A stretch of 64,000 nucleotides of DNA from Pseudomonas palmensis (GTDB lineage: Bacteria > Pseudomonadota > Gammaproteobacteria > Pseudomonadales > Pseudomonadaceae), in NCBI RefSeq assembly GCF_017848315.1, contig NZ_JAFKEC010000006.1, positions 62,001 through 126,000 on the forward strand. Direction: 5' to 3'. Under the pieces are notes generated by a model. That model did not search any database, was not told the DNA's origin, and worked only from the letters and a program-made list of their open reading frames with translations. A program made the position numbers and the translations under genes. Every line of letters begins with the position of its first letter. Position 1 is the stretch's first letter. Shown here in pieces: positions 9,687-19,365 of the stretch.

Positions 9687-9885
9687 GAGCTCTCCTGATG
9701 AGTGCTCCAGGTGAATCGTGGCGAGTATACCCAAGCTGCACCCCGCGCTGCAGCAATGCGGCAAAGCGCCACAGGCACACCGGCATCGATGATGGCTTTT
9801 TGAACCTCGTCGGTTTGTGCGAGTCTGATGGGGTCTGCGTGGTCGGGATCGACCGCCGCCACGCCTCAATTTCAAGGAGTTGCCC

Positions 9886-10599
9886 ATGCACACTGTGTCT
9901 CGCGCCAGTACCACCCTCGTCCTCGCGACCGGCCTGTTTGCCAGCTTTGCGGCACTGGCCGACGAGCCTCGCTACAACCAGGTTTCACTGCGCGCCGAAG
10001 CCAGCAAGGAAGTCGCCCGCGACCTGATGGTCGTGACCCTGTATACCGAGGCGCAGAACACCGACCCGGCCAAGCTGGCCAACGAGATCACCACCAGCAT
10101 GAACAAGGCGCTGGAAAAGGCCCGTGCGGTCAAGGACGTCAAGCTCAGCCAGGACAGCCGCAACAGCTACCCGATCTACGACAACAAGAACCAGAAGATC
10201 ACCGGCTGGCGCGAACGTGCCGAGCTGCGCCTGGAAAGCGCGAACTTCCCGGCGCTGTCCAAGCTCACCGGCGAGCTGCTGCAGGACCTGAAGATGGGCG
10301 GGATGGATTTCGCCATCGCCCCGGCCACCCGCAAGAGCAGCGAAGACGCCCTGCTCAAGGATGCCATCGACGCCTTCAAGGCCCGCGCCCAGCTGACCAC
10401 CGAAGCCCTCGGCGGCAAGGGCTACAAGGTGGTCAACCTGAACCTCAACAGCAGCGGCTACCCGCACCCCTACGCCCGCGGCGCCATGATGATGAAGGCC
10501 AGCATGGACGCCGAAGCCGCGCCAAGCCCGGAAATCGAAGCCGGTACCAGCCAGGTCAGCCTCAGCGCCGACGGCACCATCGAAGTGCTGATGCCCTGA
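9886..10599 (+). CDS. Periplasmic SIMPL-domain (DUF541) protein
   Basis: This 237-residue protein has a cleavable signal peptide (ATGLFASFAALA before DEPRYNQ). A SIMPL/DUF541 domain follows, with the usual VSLRAEASKEVARDLMVVTLYTEAQ start and a VVNLNLNSSGYP segment. The family is periplasmic and of uncertain function; members are tied to oxidative stress and membrane integrity. ATG at 9886 follows AAGGAG at 9874-9879. It is divergent from roxS and upstream of the dpp locus, an arrangement I also recall from P. aeruginosa. A shared regulatory region of about 200 bases separates it from roxS. Confidence 0.88.
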   Translation: MHTVSRASTTLVLATGLFASFAALADEPRYNQVSLRAEASKEVARDLMVVTLYTEAQNTDPAKLANEITTSMNKALEKARAVKDVKLSQDSRNSYPIYDNKNQKITGWRERAELRLESANFPALSKLTGELLQDLKMGGMDFAIAPATRKSSEDALLKDAIDAFKARAQLTTEALGGKGYKVVNLNLNSSGYPHPYARGAMMMKASMDAEAAPSPEIEAGTSQVSLSADGTIEVLMP

Positions 10600-10732
10600 T
10601 TCACCCGCGGGCAACGCCTGCATCGCTGTCAGCTATGGTTTGAGGGGCGCGCTGGTCAACAGGCCAGCCTCCCTGCCCGCCGAGCGGCCCCACTGGCCGC
10701 CCGGCGCACCAATGACATCGATGAGGCCAACA

Positions 10733-12358
10733 ATGCTCAAACACGCGGTCCTTCCCTACCTGCTCGGCGCAGGCCTGCTGGCCGGCGCACCGCTGGCCCA
10801 TGCGGCCAGCAACCTGGTGTTCTGCTCCGAGGGCAGCCCGGCGGGCTTCGACCCGGGCCAGTACACCACCAGCACCGACTTCGACGCCTCGGCCGAGACC
10901 GTCTTCAACCGCCTCAGCCAGTTCGAACGCGGCGGTACGGCGGTGATCCCCGGGCTTGCCACACGCTGGGACATCAGCGACGACGGCCTGAGCTACACCT
11001 TCCACCTGCGCGAAGGCGTGCAGTTCCACAGCACCGACTACTTCAAGCCCAGCCGCCCCTTCAACGCCGATGACGTGCTGTTCACCTTCAACCGCATGCT
11101 CGACAGGAACCTGCCGTTTCGCAAGGCCTACCCCACCGAGTTCCCCTACTTCACCGACATGGGCATGGACAAGAACATCGTCAAGCTCGAAAAACTCGAC
11201 GAACACACGGTCAGGTTCACCCTGGCCAGCGTGGACGCCGCGTTCATCCAGAACATGGCCATGAGCTTCGCCTCGATCCAGTCCGCCGAATACGCCGAGC
11301 AACTGCTCAAGCAGGGCAAGCCTGCCGACATCAACCAGAAGCCGATCGGCACCGGCCCCTTCGTGTTCGCCAAGTACCAGAAAGACGCGCAGATCCGCTT
11401 CAAGGGCAACAAGACCTACTGGCAACCGCAGGACGTGAAGATCGACAACCTGATCTTCGCCATCACCACCGACCCGTCGGTGCGCATGCAGAAGCTCAAG
11501 AAGAACGAATGCCAGATCACCCTGTTCCCACGCCCGGCCGACCTCAAGTCGCTGGGAGCGGACCCCAACCTGAACCTGCCGCACCAGGCTGGCTTCAACC
11601 TGGGCTACATCGCCTACAACGTGACCGACCCGATCAAGGGCACCACCGCGCCCAACCCCATGGCCCAGCTCAAGGTGCGCCAGGCCCTGGACATGGCTGT
11701 GAACAAGCAGCAGATCATCGACGCGGTGTACCAGGGCGCGGGGCAGCTGGCGGTCAATGCCATGCCGCCCACCCAGTGGAGCTACGACGACACCATCAAG
11801 GACGTGCCCTACGACCCGGCCAAAGCCAAGGCGCTGGTGCACGAGGCCGGGGTCAGGGAGGGCACCGAGATCACCCTGTGGGCCATGCCGGTGCAACGCC
11901 CCTACAACCCCAACGCCCGGCTCATGGCCGAGATGATCCAGGCCGACTGGGCGAAGATCGGCATCAAGGCCAGCATCGTCAGCTACGAGTGGGGCGAATA
12001 CATGAAGCGCGCCAAGGCCGGTGAGAACGGCGCCATGCTGATCGGCTGGAGCGGCGACAACGGCGACCCGGACAACTGGCTGGGCACCCTCTACGGCTGC
12101 GACGCGGTGAACGGCAACAACTTCTCCAAATGGTGCGACCCCGCCTACGACGCGCTGATCAAGCAGGCCAAGGCCACCCCCGACCAGGCCCGACGCACCG
12201 AGCTGTACAAGCAGGCGCAGCACATCATCAAGGCGCAGGTGCCGATCACCCCGATCGCCCATTCCACGGTGTACCAGCCGATGCGCAAGACCGTGCAGGA
12301 CTTCAAGATCAGCCCCTTCGGCCTGAATGCCTTCTACGGCGTAAGCGTCAGCCAATAG
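10733..12358 (+). CDS. dppA: Dipeptide-type ABC transporter substrate-binding protein, first paralogue
   Basis: This 541-residue family-5 extracellular solute-binding protein has a signal peptide ending LAGAPLAHA and a mature start SNLVFCSEGSPAGFDP. Other DppA motifs are DDVLFTFNRMLD, KPIGTGPFVF and GWSGDNGDPDNWL. DppA-type proteins bind di- and tripeptides in the periplasm and deliver them to DppBC. ATG at 10733 is chosen over 10712 and 10721 because GAGG lies six bases before it. It is the first of three related genes that appear to share the single DppBCDF set downstream. Which peptides each prefers cannot be read from sequence alone. Confidence 0.9.
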   Translation: MLKHAVLPYLLGAGLLAGAPLAHAASNLVFCSEGSPAGFDPGQYTTSTDFDASAETVFNRLSQFERGGTAVIPGLATRWDISDDGLSYTFHLREGVQFHSTDYFKPSRPFNADDVLFTFNRMLDRNLPFRKAYPTEFPYFTDMGMDKNIVKLEKLDEHTVRFTLASVDAAFIQNMAMSFASIQSAEYAEQLLKQGKPADINQKPIGTGPFVFAKYQKDAQIRFKGNKTYWQPQDVKIDNLIFAITTDPSVRMQKLKKNECQITLFPRPADLKSLGADPNLNLPHQAGFNLGYIAYNVTDPIKGTTAPNPMAQLKVRQALDMAVNKQQIIDAVYQGAGQLAVNAMPPTQWSYDDTIKDVPYDPAKAKALVHEAGVREGTEITLWAMPVQRPYNPNARLMAEMIQADWAKIGIKASIVSYEWGEYMKRAKAGENGAMLIGWSGDNGDPDNWLGTLYGCDAVNGNNFSKWCDPAYDALIKQAKATPDQARRTELYKQAQHIIKAQVPITPIAHSTVYQPMRKTVQDFKISPFGLNAFYGVSVSQ

Positions 12359-12595
12359 ACACGCAACGCGATGTTTAGCCTGTCCCTGCGGGCGCCGAGC
12401 TCATCGGTGCACGCGGGGCACTGATACCTGCTTGAAAATTACGACACCACACCAAGATTTTTCCCACGCCTCACACCCACTTCCTTACCTGCACGCCCGC
12501 CGCCCGCGTCCCTACCGTGGAGCGCGTGGTGGTGCTGGCACCCTGCTGTCGCCGCGCCCCCCACGCCTCGTACAACAACAAAGGAATGGGACCGC

Positions 12596-14191
12596 ATGCG
12601 TATTTCTCCGGTTTTCGCCGCACTGCTGGGCCTGGGGTCACTGGCCTATGGCCCGACAGCCCTGGCCAAGGGCAACCTGGTGTTCTGCTCCGAGGGCAGC
12701 CCGGGCGGCTTCGATATCGCCCAGTACACCACCTCCATCGAAAACGACGCCGCCGAGCCGCTGTACAACGGCCTGGTGGAATTCGAACGCGGCGCCACCC
12801 GCGTCATCCCCTCGCTGGCGACCGGCTGGGACGTTTCCGATGACGGCCTGACCTATACCTTCCGCCTGCGCCAGGGCGTGAAGTTCCACGCCAACAAGGA
12901 CTTCACCCCCACCCGCGACTTCAACGCCGACGACGTGCTGCTCACCTTCCAGCGCATGCTCGACCCGCAGCATCCGTTTCGCGTGGCCTACCCGGCCGAG
13001 TTCCCCTACTTCGTCAGCATGGACCTGGACAAGAACATCGCCCGGGTCGAAAAGCGCGACCCCTATACGGTGGTCTTCACCCTCAACAGCGTCGACGCCG
13101 CCTTCATCCAGAACCTGGCCATGGGCTTTGCCTCGATCGTCTCGGCCGAATACGCCACCCAGCTGATGGCCAGCGGGCGCCTCAGCGACTTCGACCAGAA
13201 GCCGATCGGCACCGGCCCCTTCGTGTTCCAGCGCTACCAGAAGGATGCGCAGATCCGCTACCGGGCCAACCCCGACTACTGGGACCCGCAACAGGTCAGG
13301 CTCGACCAGCTGATCTTCTCGATCAACACCGACGCCTCGGTGCGGGTGCAGAAGCTGCGCAAGGGGGAATGCCAGGTCACCGTCAACCCGCGCCCCGCCG
13401 ACCTCAAGGCCCTGGCCGCCGACCCGAAGATCAACATGCTCGACCAGCCCGGCTTCAACCTGGGCTACATCGCCTACAACGTGCAGCACCCGCCGTTCGA
13501 CCAACTGCAGGTGCGCCAGGCCATGGACATGGCGGTGAACAAGGCGGCCATCGTCAAGGCGGTGTACCAGGATGCCGGCCAACTGGCCGTGAACTTCATG
13601 CCGCCCACCCAGTGGTCCTACGACCCGAGCATCCGCGATGCCGGCTACGACCCCGACAAGGCCCGCGCCCTGCTGGCGGCCGCCGGGGTCAAGCCCGGCA
13701 CGCCCATCACCCTGTGGGCCATGCCGGTGCAGCGCCCTTACAACCCCAACGCCAAGCTGATGGCCGAGATGCTCCAGGCCGACTGGGGCAAGGTCGGGCT
13801 GGACGTGAAGATCGTCAGCTACGAATGGGGCGAGTACATCAAGCGCACCAAGAACGGCGAGCACGACGTGATGCTGCTGGGCTGGACCGGTGACAACGGC
13901 GACCCCGACAACTGGATGGGCACCCTCTACAGCTGCGGTGCCATCGGCAGCAACAACGTATCGATGTGGTGCGACCCCGAATACGACGCCCTGGTGCAGC
14001 AGGCCAAGCGCATCACCGACCCCGCCGCGCGCACCGCGCTGTACCAGCAGGCCCAGCAGCGCATGAAGCAGCAGGTGCCGATCACCCCGGTCGCCCACTC
14101 CACCGTGCACCAACCGCTGAGCGTCCGGGTACAGGACTTCAAGGTCAGCCCGTTCGGGCGCAACAGTTTTTCGGGCGTCAGCGTCGACTGA
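12596..14191 (+). CDS. dppA: Dipeptide-type ABC transporter substrate-binding protein, second paralogue
   Basis: This 531-residue paralogue closely resembles the first: KGNLVFCSEGSPGGFDIAQYTTS, KPIGTGPFVFQRYQKDAQIRY, ITLWAMPVQRPYNPNA and GDNGDPDNWMGTLYSC. The signal peptide ends YGPTALA. ATG at 12596 follows AAAGGA. The 237 bases before it (12359-12595) hold no gene and no promoter I could support. The strong similarity to the first paralogue across the whole length points to a fairly recent tandem duplication. Confidence 0.9.
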   Translation: MRISPVFAALLGLGSLAYGPTALAKGNLVFCSEGSPGGFDIAQYTTSIENDAAEPLYNGLVEFERGATRVIPSLATGWDVSDDGLTYTFRLRQGVKFHANKDFTPTRDFNADDVLLTFQRMLDPQHPFRVAYPAEFPYFVSMDLDKNIARVEKRDPYTVVFTLNSVDAAFIQNLAMGFASIVSAEYATQLMASGRLSDFDQKPIGTGPFVFQRYQKDAQIRYRANPDYWDPQQVRLDQLIFSINTDASVRVQKLRKGECQVTVNPRPADLKALAADPKINMLDQPGFNLGYIAYNVQHPPFDQLQVRQAMDMAVNKAAIVKAVYQDAGQLAVNFMPPTQWSYDPSIRDAGYDPDKARALLAAAGVKPGTPITLWAMPVQRPYNPNAKLMAEMLQADWGKVGLDVKIVSYEWGEYIKRTKNGEHDVMLLGWTGDNGDPDNWMGTLYSCGAIGSNNVSMWCDPEYDALVQQAKRITDPAARTALYQQAQQRMKQQVPITPVAHSTVHQPLSVRVQDFKVSPFGRNSFSGVSVD

Positions 14192-14227
14192 CCTCTGCCC
14201 GCCCCCTCCCAAGGTTCACCGCCGCAC

Positions 14228-14252
14228 CCGCCGGGCTCACGAGGCCCGGCGG
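14228..14252. promoter_or_regulatory. GC-rich hairpin in front of the OprD-family porin gene
   Basis: A perfect 9-base stem, 14228-14236 with 14244-14252, closes a 7-base loop. It is not followed by a T-run but by CTAATAAAAA. It could be a weak terminator after the second dppA gene, a 3'-end stabiliser, or an element affecting porin translation, since the porin start lies only about 30 bases away. Confidence 0.5.
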
Positions 14253-14281
14253 CTAATAAAAACATGCAAAGGAGCATCACC

Positions 14282-15661
14282 TTGAGACCTACCCGACACG
14301 CAGCACTTGCCCTGGCCCTTGGCGGCCTGAGCGCGCTGGCCCAGGCCGAGCCCGTCAGCCAGGATTTCGTTGCGCTTACCCTGCGCACCACCTCCGACCA
14401 GGCCCAGGCCAGCGGCTTTCTCGACGGCCAGCGCCTGTCCGGCTCGACCCGCAACTGGTACGCCCACGAGCACGCCACCCGCGGGCCACTGTGGTCCTAC
14501 AGCAAGCGCGACGGCAGCCGCCACCCCACCAGCAGCCGCGACAACTGGGTCCAGGGCACCCTCCTCAACTACACCTCCGGCTTCACCGAGGGCACCGTGG
14601 GCCTGAGCACCGAAGTGGCGCTGTACAACGCGGTGGCCCTGCAGCGCGGTCGCGCCAGCGTGGCCGGGCCGAACAACCGCACCCTCACCCACGGCGACGG
14701 CGAGGTGCTCGACCAGTGGAGCAAGGTCGGCCTGGCCAACCTCAAGGCCCGGGTGTCCAACACCACCCTCACCGCCGGCCGACAGTCCATCGACACCCCG
14801 GTGATCGCCTACATCGGCAACCGCGCACTGCCCTCCAGCTTCCAGGGCGTGAGCCTGCACAGCGCCGAGTTCGACAACCTGAGCTTCGACCTGGGCACCT
14901 TCGACCGCGTGTCGATGCGTACCGAGCAGGGCCAGAGCAAGTTTCGCTCCGAGTATGGCGATTCCCGCCAGTTCACCGACCGGGTCAGCATGGCCGGGGT
15001 CAACTACCAGCCGCTGCAGAGCCTGAGCACCAGCCTCTACGTATCCAAGGTCGAGGACCTGTGGAACCAGTACTACTTCGGCGCCAACCACCTGCTGGGC
15101 GACAACGCGGTGCTGGGCCTGAACACCGGGCTCAACTACTACAAGACCCGCGACGCCGGCCAGAGCAAGCTGGGCGCCATCGACAACGACACCTTCAGCC
15201 TGTCGCTGGCCCTGACCCACCAGGCGCACACCGTGTCGGTCGCCTACCAGCAGGTCAACGGCAACGAGTACTTCGACTACCTGCACGACACCAACGCGAT
15301 CTTCCTGGCCAACTCGCTGCTGTCGGATTTCAACGGCCCCAACGAGAAATCACTGCAGATCGGCTACGTGCTGAACATGGCCCCCTTCGGCGTGCCCGGC
15401 CTCAAGTTCAACCTGTACAACGCCCGCGGCTGGGGCATCGACGGCACCCATTACAAGGGCGGTGGCTACGACGTGAAGAACCTCGACGGCGAGCACCACG
15501 ACGAATGGGGCATCGGCACCAGCTATGCCGTACAAGGCGGCGCGTTCAAGGACACCACCGTGCGCGCCACCTACACCACCCACCGCGCCAGCAAATTGCA
15601 GGGTGACGGGAGCCTGAACGAGGTGCGCGTGGTCACAACCATTCCGTTCAACATCCTCTAG
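14282..15661 (+). CDS. opdP: OprD-family outer-membrane porin, OpdP-like, TTG start
   Basis: This OprD-family porin (459 aa from TTG) has a signal peptide ending SALAQA, then EPVSQDFVALTLRT. Later motifs are NWYAHEHATRGPLW, TLTAGRQSIDTPVI and a C-terminal strand ending in a hydrophobic residue (TIPFNIL). OpdP of P. aeruginosa takes up small peptides and sits inside the dpp cluster in the same way. An in-frame ATG at 14264 has no ribosome site. The AAAGGAG at 14268-14274 lies inside that extension and is seven bases before TTG at 14282, so the TTG start is favoured. It is probably the outer-membrane entry for the peptides handled by the flanking binding proteins. Confidence 0.88.
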   Translation: MRPTRHAALALALGGLSALAQAEPVSQDFVALTLRTTSDQAQASGFLDGQRLSGSTRNWYAHEHATRGPLWSYSKRDGSRHPTSSRDNWVQGTLLNYTSGFTEGTVGLSTEVALYNAVALQRGRASVAGPNNRTLTHGDGEVLDQWSKVGLANLKARVSNTTLTAGRQSIDTPVIAYIGNRALPSSFQGVSLHSAEFDNLSFDLGTFDRVSMRTEQGQSKFRSEYGDSRQFTDRVSMAGVNYQPLQSLSTSLYVSKVEDLWNQYYFGANHLLGDNAVLGLNTGLNYYKTRDAGQSKLGAIDNDTFSLSLALTHQAHTVSVAYQQVNGNEYFDYLHDTNAIFLANSLLSDFNGPNEKSLQIGYVLNMAPFGVPGLKFNLYNARGWGIDGTHYKGGGYDVKNLDGEHHDEWGIGTSYAVQGGAFKDTTVRATYTTHRASKLQGDGSLNEVRVVTTIPFNIL

Positions 15662-15670
15662 GGCGGCAGG

Positions 15671-15699
15671 TCGCGGCCGATTCGCCGAATCGGCCGCGA
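15671..15699. terminator. Long perfect inverted repeat after the porin gene
   Basis: A 14-base perfect inverted repeat (15671-15684 and 15686-15699, one base between) lies 10 bases after the porin stop. It forms a very stable hairpin. The following sequence has only a short delayed T-run (GGTTTAAT), so it may be a terminator, a pausing site or a protective 3' structure separating porin and third dppA mRNA levels. Confidence 0.55.
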
Positions 15700-15735
15700 T
15701 GGCTACGCTGGTTTAATCGAATGCAGGGAAGTGTC

Positions 15736-17331
15736 ATGAAACAGTCAACCCTACAGGCTGCCCTTGCAGCCATCCTGTTGAGCGCCGCAGCCCCGCTGAT
15801 GGCCAAGCCCCTGGTGGTGTGCACCGAGGCCAGCCCCGAGGGCTTCGACATCGTGCAGTACACCACGGCCGTCACCGCCGATGCCGCCGCAGAAACCCTG
15901 TTCAACCGCCTGGTGGACTTCAAGCCCGGCACCACCGAGGTGCAGCCGGCCCTGGCCGAACGCTGGGAGGTCAGCCCCGACGGCCTGACCTACACCTTTC
16001 ACCTGCGCAGCGGGGTCAGGTTCCACACCACCGACTACTTCACCCCCACCCGCGACCTGAACGCCGACGACGTGCTGTGGAGCTTCCAGCGCCAGCTCGA
16101 CCCCGCCCACCCCTGGCACGACAAGACCAGCATCGGCTTCCCCTATTTCGAGAGCATGGGTTTCCAGCACCTGCTCAAGTCGGTGGAAAAGCTCGACCCG
16201 CACACCGTGGCGTTTCACCTGACCCGCCCCGAGGCGCCGTTTCTGCGCGACCTGGCCATGGCCTTCACCTCGATCTATTCCGCCGAATACGCTGACCAGT
16301 TGCTCAAGGCCGGCACCACCGCCGAACTCAACAGCAAGCCGGTCGGCACCGGCCCGTTCATCTTCCAGCGCTACAACAAGGACGCGCAGGTGCGCTACAG
16401 GCCCAACCCGGACTACTTTCGCGGCAAGCCGCCGAGCGATGCGCTGATCTTCGCCATCACCCCCGACAACAACGTGCGCCTGCAGAAGCTGCGCGCCAAC
16501 GAATGCCAGGTGGCGCTGTACCCCAAGCCCGACGACATACCCGGCATCAAGGCCGACGCGCGCCTGAAGGTGGCCGAAATGGAGGCCCTGACCACCGGCT
16601 ACATCTCGCTCAACACCGAGCACAGGTACCTGAGCGACGTGCGCGTACGACGCGCCATCAACCTGGCCTTCGACCGCGAACACCATGTCGAGCAACTGTT
16701 CGGCAAGGGCAACGCCCTGCTGGCGGTGACCCCCTACCCGCCGACCCTGATGGGCTACAACAGCCAGAACCGCAACCCGCCCCGCGACCTGGACCAGGCC
16801 CGCGCGCTGCTCAAGGAGGCCGGCGTACCCGAAGGCACCGTGCTCACCCTGTTCACCCGCAACGGCGGCGGGCCCACCAACCCCAACCCGCGCCTGAGCG
16901 CCGAGATGCTTCAGGCCGACCTCGCCCAGGTCGGCCTGAAGGTCGACATCCGCGTGATGGAATGGGCCGAGATGCTGCGCCGCGCCAAGGCCGGCGAAGC
17001 CGACATGGTGTCGGCCGGCTGGGCGGGCGACAACGGCGACCCGGACAACTTCCTGACCCCGCTGCTCAGCTGCGCCGCAGCGAAGAATGGGGAAAACTAC
17101 GCACGCTGGTGCAACCCGCGATTCCAGGTGCTGATCGACCACGCCCGCGAAACCGCCGACCCCGATCAACGCGCCGCACTCTATGTCCAGGCACTGGCGG
17201 TGTACGATGAGGCCAAACCGTGGATCAACATGGCCCACCCGAAGGTGTTCACCGCCCTGCGCGAGAACGTCGAGGGCTACGTCATCAACCCGATGACCAA
17301 CAACAACTTCGCCACCACGCGGGTGAAGTAG
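15736..17331 (+). CDS. dppA: Dipeptide-type ABC transporter substrate-binding protein, third paralogue
   Basis: This 531-residue binding protein has a signal peptide (LSAAAPLMA) and begins KPLVVCTEASPEGFDIVQYTTA. It keeps the family motifs DDVLWSFQRQLD, KPVGTGPFIF and GWAGDNGDPDNFLTPLLSC, but is clearly more distant from the other two. For example it lacks their ITLWAMPVQRPYNPNA segment and has LTLFTRNGGGPTNPNP instead. It is the paralogue next to dppB and may be the original partner of the permease. ATG at 15736 follows AGGGAAG; the in-frame ATG at 15721 has no site. Confidence 0.9.
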   Translation: MKQSTLQAALAAILLSAAAPLMAKPLVVCTEASPEGFDIVQYTTAVTADAAAETLFNRLVDFKPGTTEVQPALAERWEVSPDGLTYTFHLRSGVRFHTTDYFTPTRDLNADDVLWSFQRQLDPAHPWHDKTSIGFPYFESMGFQHLLKSVEKLDPHTVAFHLTRPEAPFLRDLAMAFTSIYSAEYADQLLKAGTTAELNSKPVGTGPFIFQRYNKDAQVRYRPNPDYFRGKPPSDALIFAITPDNNVRLQKLRANECQVALYPKPDDIPGIKADARLKVAEMEALTTGYISLNTEHRYLSDVRVRRAINLAFDREHHVEQLFGKGNALLAVTPYPPTLMGYNSQNRNPPRDLDQARALLKEAGVPEGTVLTLFTRNGGGPTNPNPRLSAEMLQADLAQVGLKVDIRVMEWAEMLRRAKAGEADMVSAGWAGDNGDPDNFLTPLLSCAAAKNGENYARWCNPRFQVLIDHARETADPDQRAALYVQALAVYDEAKPWINMAHPKVFTALRENVEGYVINPMTNNNFATTRVK

Positions 17332-17403
17332 AACGATAACGCTTGCAGCGCCCGCCCCCGAGCGCTCGCAGGCATGCCTTAGGCTGATGAGGTACACCAC
17401 ACG

Positions 17404-18414
17404 ATGTTTAGTTTTATTGCACGGCGTCTGGGCCTGTTGATCCCGTCGTTCTTCGGCATCACCCTGCTCACGTTCGCGCTCATACGCCTGATCCCCGGTG
17501 ACCCGGTGGAGGTGATGATGGGCGAACGCAGGGTCGACCCCGAGATGCACGCCCAGGCCATGGAACGGCTCGGCCTGAACAAGCCGCTGGCGCAGCAGTA
17601 CCTGGACTACGTCGGCAAGCTGGCCCAGGGCGACCTGGGCGAGTCGCTGCGTACCCGCGAAAGCGTGTGGCACGAGTTTCTCGCGCTGTTCCCCGCCACC
17701 CTCGAACTGGCCATGGCCGCGCTGCTGTTCGCCGGCATCGTCGGGCTGCTGGCCGGGGTGATCGCCGCGCTCAAGCGCGGCTCGCTGTTCGATCACGGGG
17801 TCATGGGCATCTCCCTGGCCGGCTACTCGATGCCGATCTTCTGGTGGGGCCTGATCCTGATCATGTTCTTCTCGGTCGGGTTGGGCTGGACGCCGGTGTC
17901 CGGGCGCATCGACCTGCTCTACGACATCGAGCCGACCACCGGCTTCATGCTCATCGACACCCTGCTCAGCGACGAGGAAGGCGCGTTCAAGGACGCGTTG
18001 ATGCACCTGATCCTGCCGGCCATCGTGCTCGGCACCATCCCGCTGGCGGTGATCGCACGCATGACCCGCTCCTCGATGCTCGAAGTGCTGCGCGAGGACT
18101 ACATCCGCACCGCACGGGCCAAGGGCCTGTCGCCGGCACGGGTGGTGTTCGTGCACGGCCTGCGCAACGCGCTGATCCCGGTGCTTACGGTGGTCGGCCT
18201 GCAGGTCGGCACGTTGCTCGGTGGCGCGGTGCTTACCGAAACCATCTTTTCCTGGCCGGGCATCGGCAAATGGCTGATCGAAGCCATCGGCGCCCGTGAC
18301 TACCCCGTGGTACAGAACGGCATCCTGTTGATTGCCTGCCTGGTGATCCTGGTCAACTTCGTCGTGGACATCCTCTACGGCCTGGCCAACCCACGCATCC
18401 GACATCAGCGCTGA
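17404..18414 (+). CDS. dppB: Dipeptide ABC transporter permease DppB
   Basis: This 336-residue inner-membrane permease starts MFSFIARRLGLLIPSFFGITLLTF and has six predicted helices. The EAA loop motif (RTARAKGLSPARVVFVHGLRNALIP) contacts the ATPase. It is the DppB/OppB type, forming the pore with DppC. The gene is followed by dppC after 11 bases. Peptide transport is firmly supported by the whole cluster; exact peptide range is not. Confidence 0.93.
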   Translation: MFSFIARRLGLLIPSFFGITLLTFALIRLIPGDPVEVMMGERRVDPEMHAQAMERLGLNKPLAQQYLDYVGKLAQGDLGESLRTRESVWHEFLALFPATLELAMAALLFAGIVGLLAGVIAALKRGSLFDHGVMGISLAGYSMPIFWWGLILIMFFSVGLGWTPVSGRIDLLYDIEPTTGFMLIDTLLSDEEGAFKDALMHLILPAIVLGTIPLAVIARMTRSSMLEVLREDYIRTARAKGLSPARVVFVHGLRNALIPVLTVVGLQVGTLLGGAVLTETIFSWPGIGKWLIEAIGARDYPVVQNGILLIACLVILVNFVVDILYGLANPRIRHQR

Positions 18415-18425
18415 GGCCTTCGCTC

Positions 18426-19355
18426 ATGACCAATCCGCTTGCAAAAACCGCTGCCGTCGACGCCGCGCCGCTCGACCAGAGCCTGCTCTACCCCTCCCCC
18501 TACAAGGAATTCTGGCACGCCTTCTCGCGCAACAAGGGCGCGGTGGCCGGCCTGCTGTTCATGTGCCTGATCGTGTTCTGCGCGCTGTTCGCCCCGTGGG
18601 TGGCGCCGCACAACCCCAGCGAGCAGTACCGCGACTTTCTGCTGACCCCGCCGGTATGGCTCGAAGGCGGCCAATGGCAGTTTCTGCTGGGTACCGACGA
18701 GCTGGGCCGCGACCTGCTCTCGCGGCTGATCCAGGGTTCGCGCCTGTCGCTGCTGATCGGCCTGTCATCGGTAATGATCTCGCTGATCCCGGGCGTGCTG
18801 CTGGGCCTGCTGGCCGGGTTTTTCCCGCGCCTGCTTGGCCCGTCCATCATGCGCCTGATGGACGTGATGCTGGCGCTGCCCTCGCTGCTGCTGGCGGTGG
18901 CCATCGTGGCGATCCTGGGCCCTGGCCTGATCAACACCGTGATCGCCATCGCCATCGTCTCGCTGCCGGCCTACGTGCGCCTCACCCGCGCCGCGGTGAT
19001 GGGCGAGCTGAACCGCGACTACGTCACCGCCGCACGCCTGGCCGGGGCACGCCTGCCGCGCCTGATGTTCGTGACCGTGCTGCCCAACTGCATGGCGCCG
19101 CTGATCGTGCAGGCCACCCTGAGTTTCAGTTCGGCGATTCTCGATGCCGCCGCGCTGGGCTTCCTGGGCCTGGGCGTGCAACCGCCGACCCCGGAGTGGG
19201 GCACCATGCTGGCCTCGGCCCGCGACTACATCGAACGCGCCTGGTGGGTGGTCAGCCTGCCGGGCCTGACCATCCTGCTCAGCGTGCTGGCAATCAACCT
19301 GATGGGCGACGGGCTGCGCGATGCGCTGGACCCGAAACTCAAGAATGCCGCCTGA
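18426..19355 (+). CDS. dppC: Dipeptide ABC transporter permease DppC
   Basis: This 309-residue permease of the DppC/OppC type has an N-terminal cytoplasmic segment, [17 protein letters not shown], then [21 protein letters not shown] and the EAA loop ([23 protein letters not shown]). The end is [13 protein letters not shown], the typical DppC C-terminus. It pairs with DppB and is followed by dppD after 10 bases. Confidence 0.93.
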   Translation: MTNPLAKTAAVDAAPLDQSLLYPSPYKEFWHAFSRNKGAVAGLLFMCLIVFCALFAPWVAPHNPSEQYRDFLLTPPVWLEGGQWQFLLGTDELGRDLLSRLIQGSRLSLLIGLSSVMISLIPGVLLGLLAGFFPRLLGPSIMRLMDVMLALPSLLLAVAIVAILGPGLINTVIAIAIVSLPAYVRLTRAAVMGELNRDYVTAARLAGARLPRLMFVTVLPNCMAPLIVQATLSFSSAILDAAALGFLGLGVQPPTPEWGTMLASARDYIERAWWVVSLPGLTILLSVLAINLMGDGLRDALDPKLKNAA

Positions 19356-19365
19356 GGAGAAGCCC

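Noticed and set aside
9687..9914. A 76-residue N-terminal extension of RoxS
   Set aside because: It is Arg/His/Cys-rich, unlike RegB/PrrB proteins, and a good AGGAG precedes the ATG at 9686.
12359..12595. Possible sigma-54 promoters (GGCAC...GC) before the second dppA gene
   Set aside because: Two GGCAC sequences were checked. In neither does the GC element fall at the required spacing; one is off by a single base and the other lacks it.
15751..18405. An 884-codon open frame on the minus strand opposite the third dppA and dppB
   Set aside because: It is antisense to two clearly recognised genes, rich in His, Gln, Arg and Gly with no domain, and spans the gap between them. It is a shadow frame typical of high-GC codon bias.
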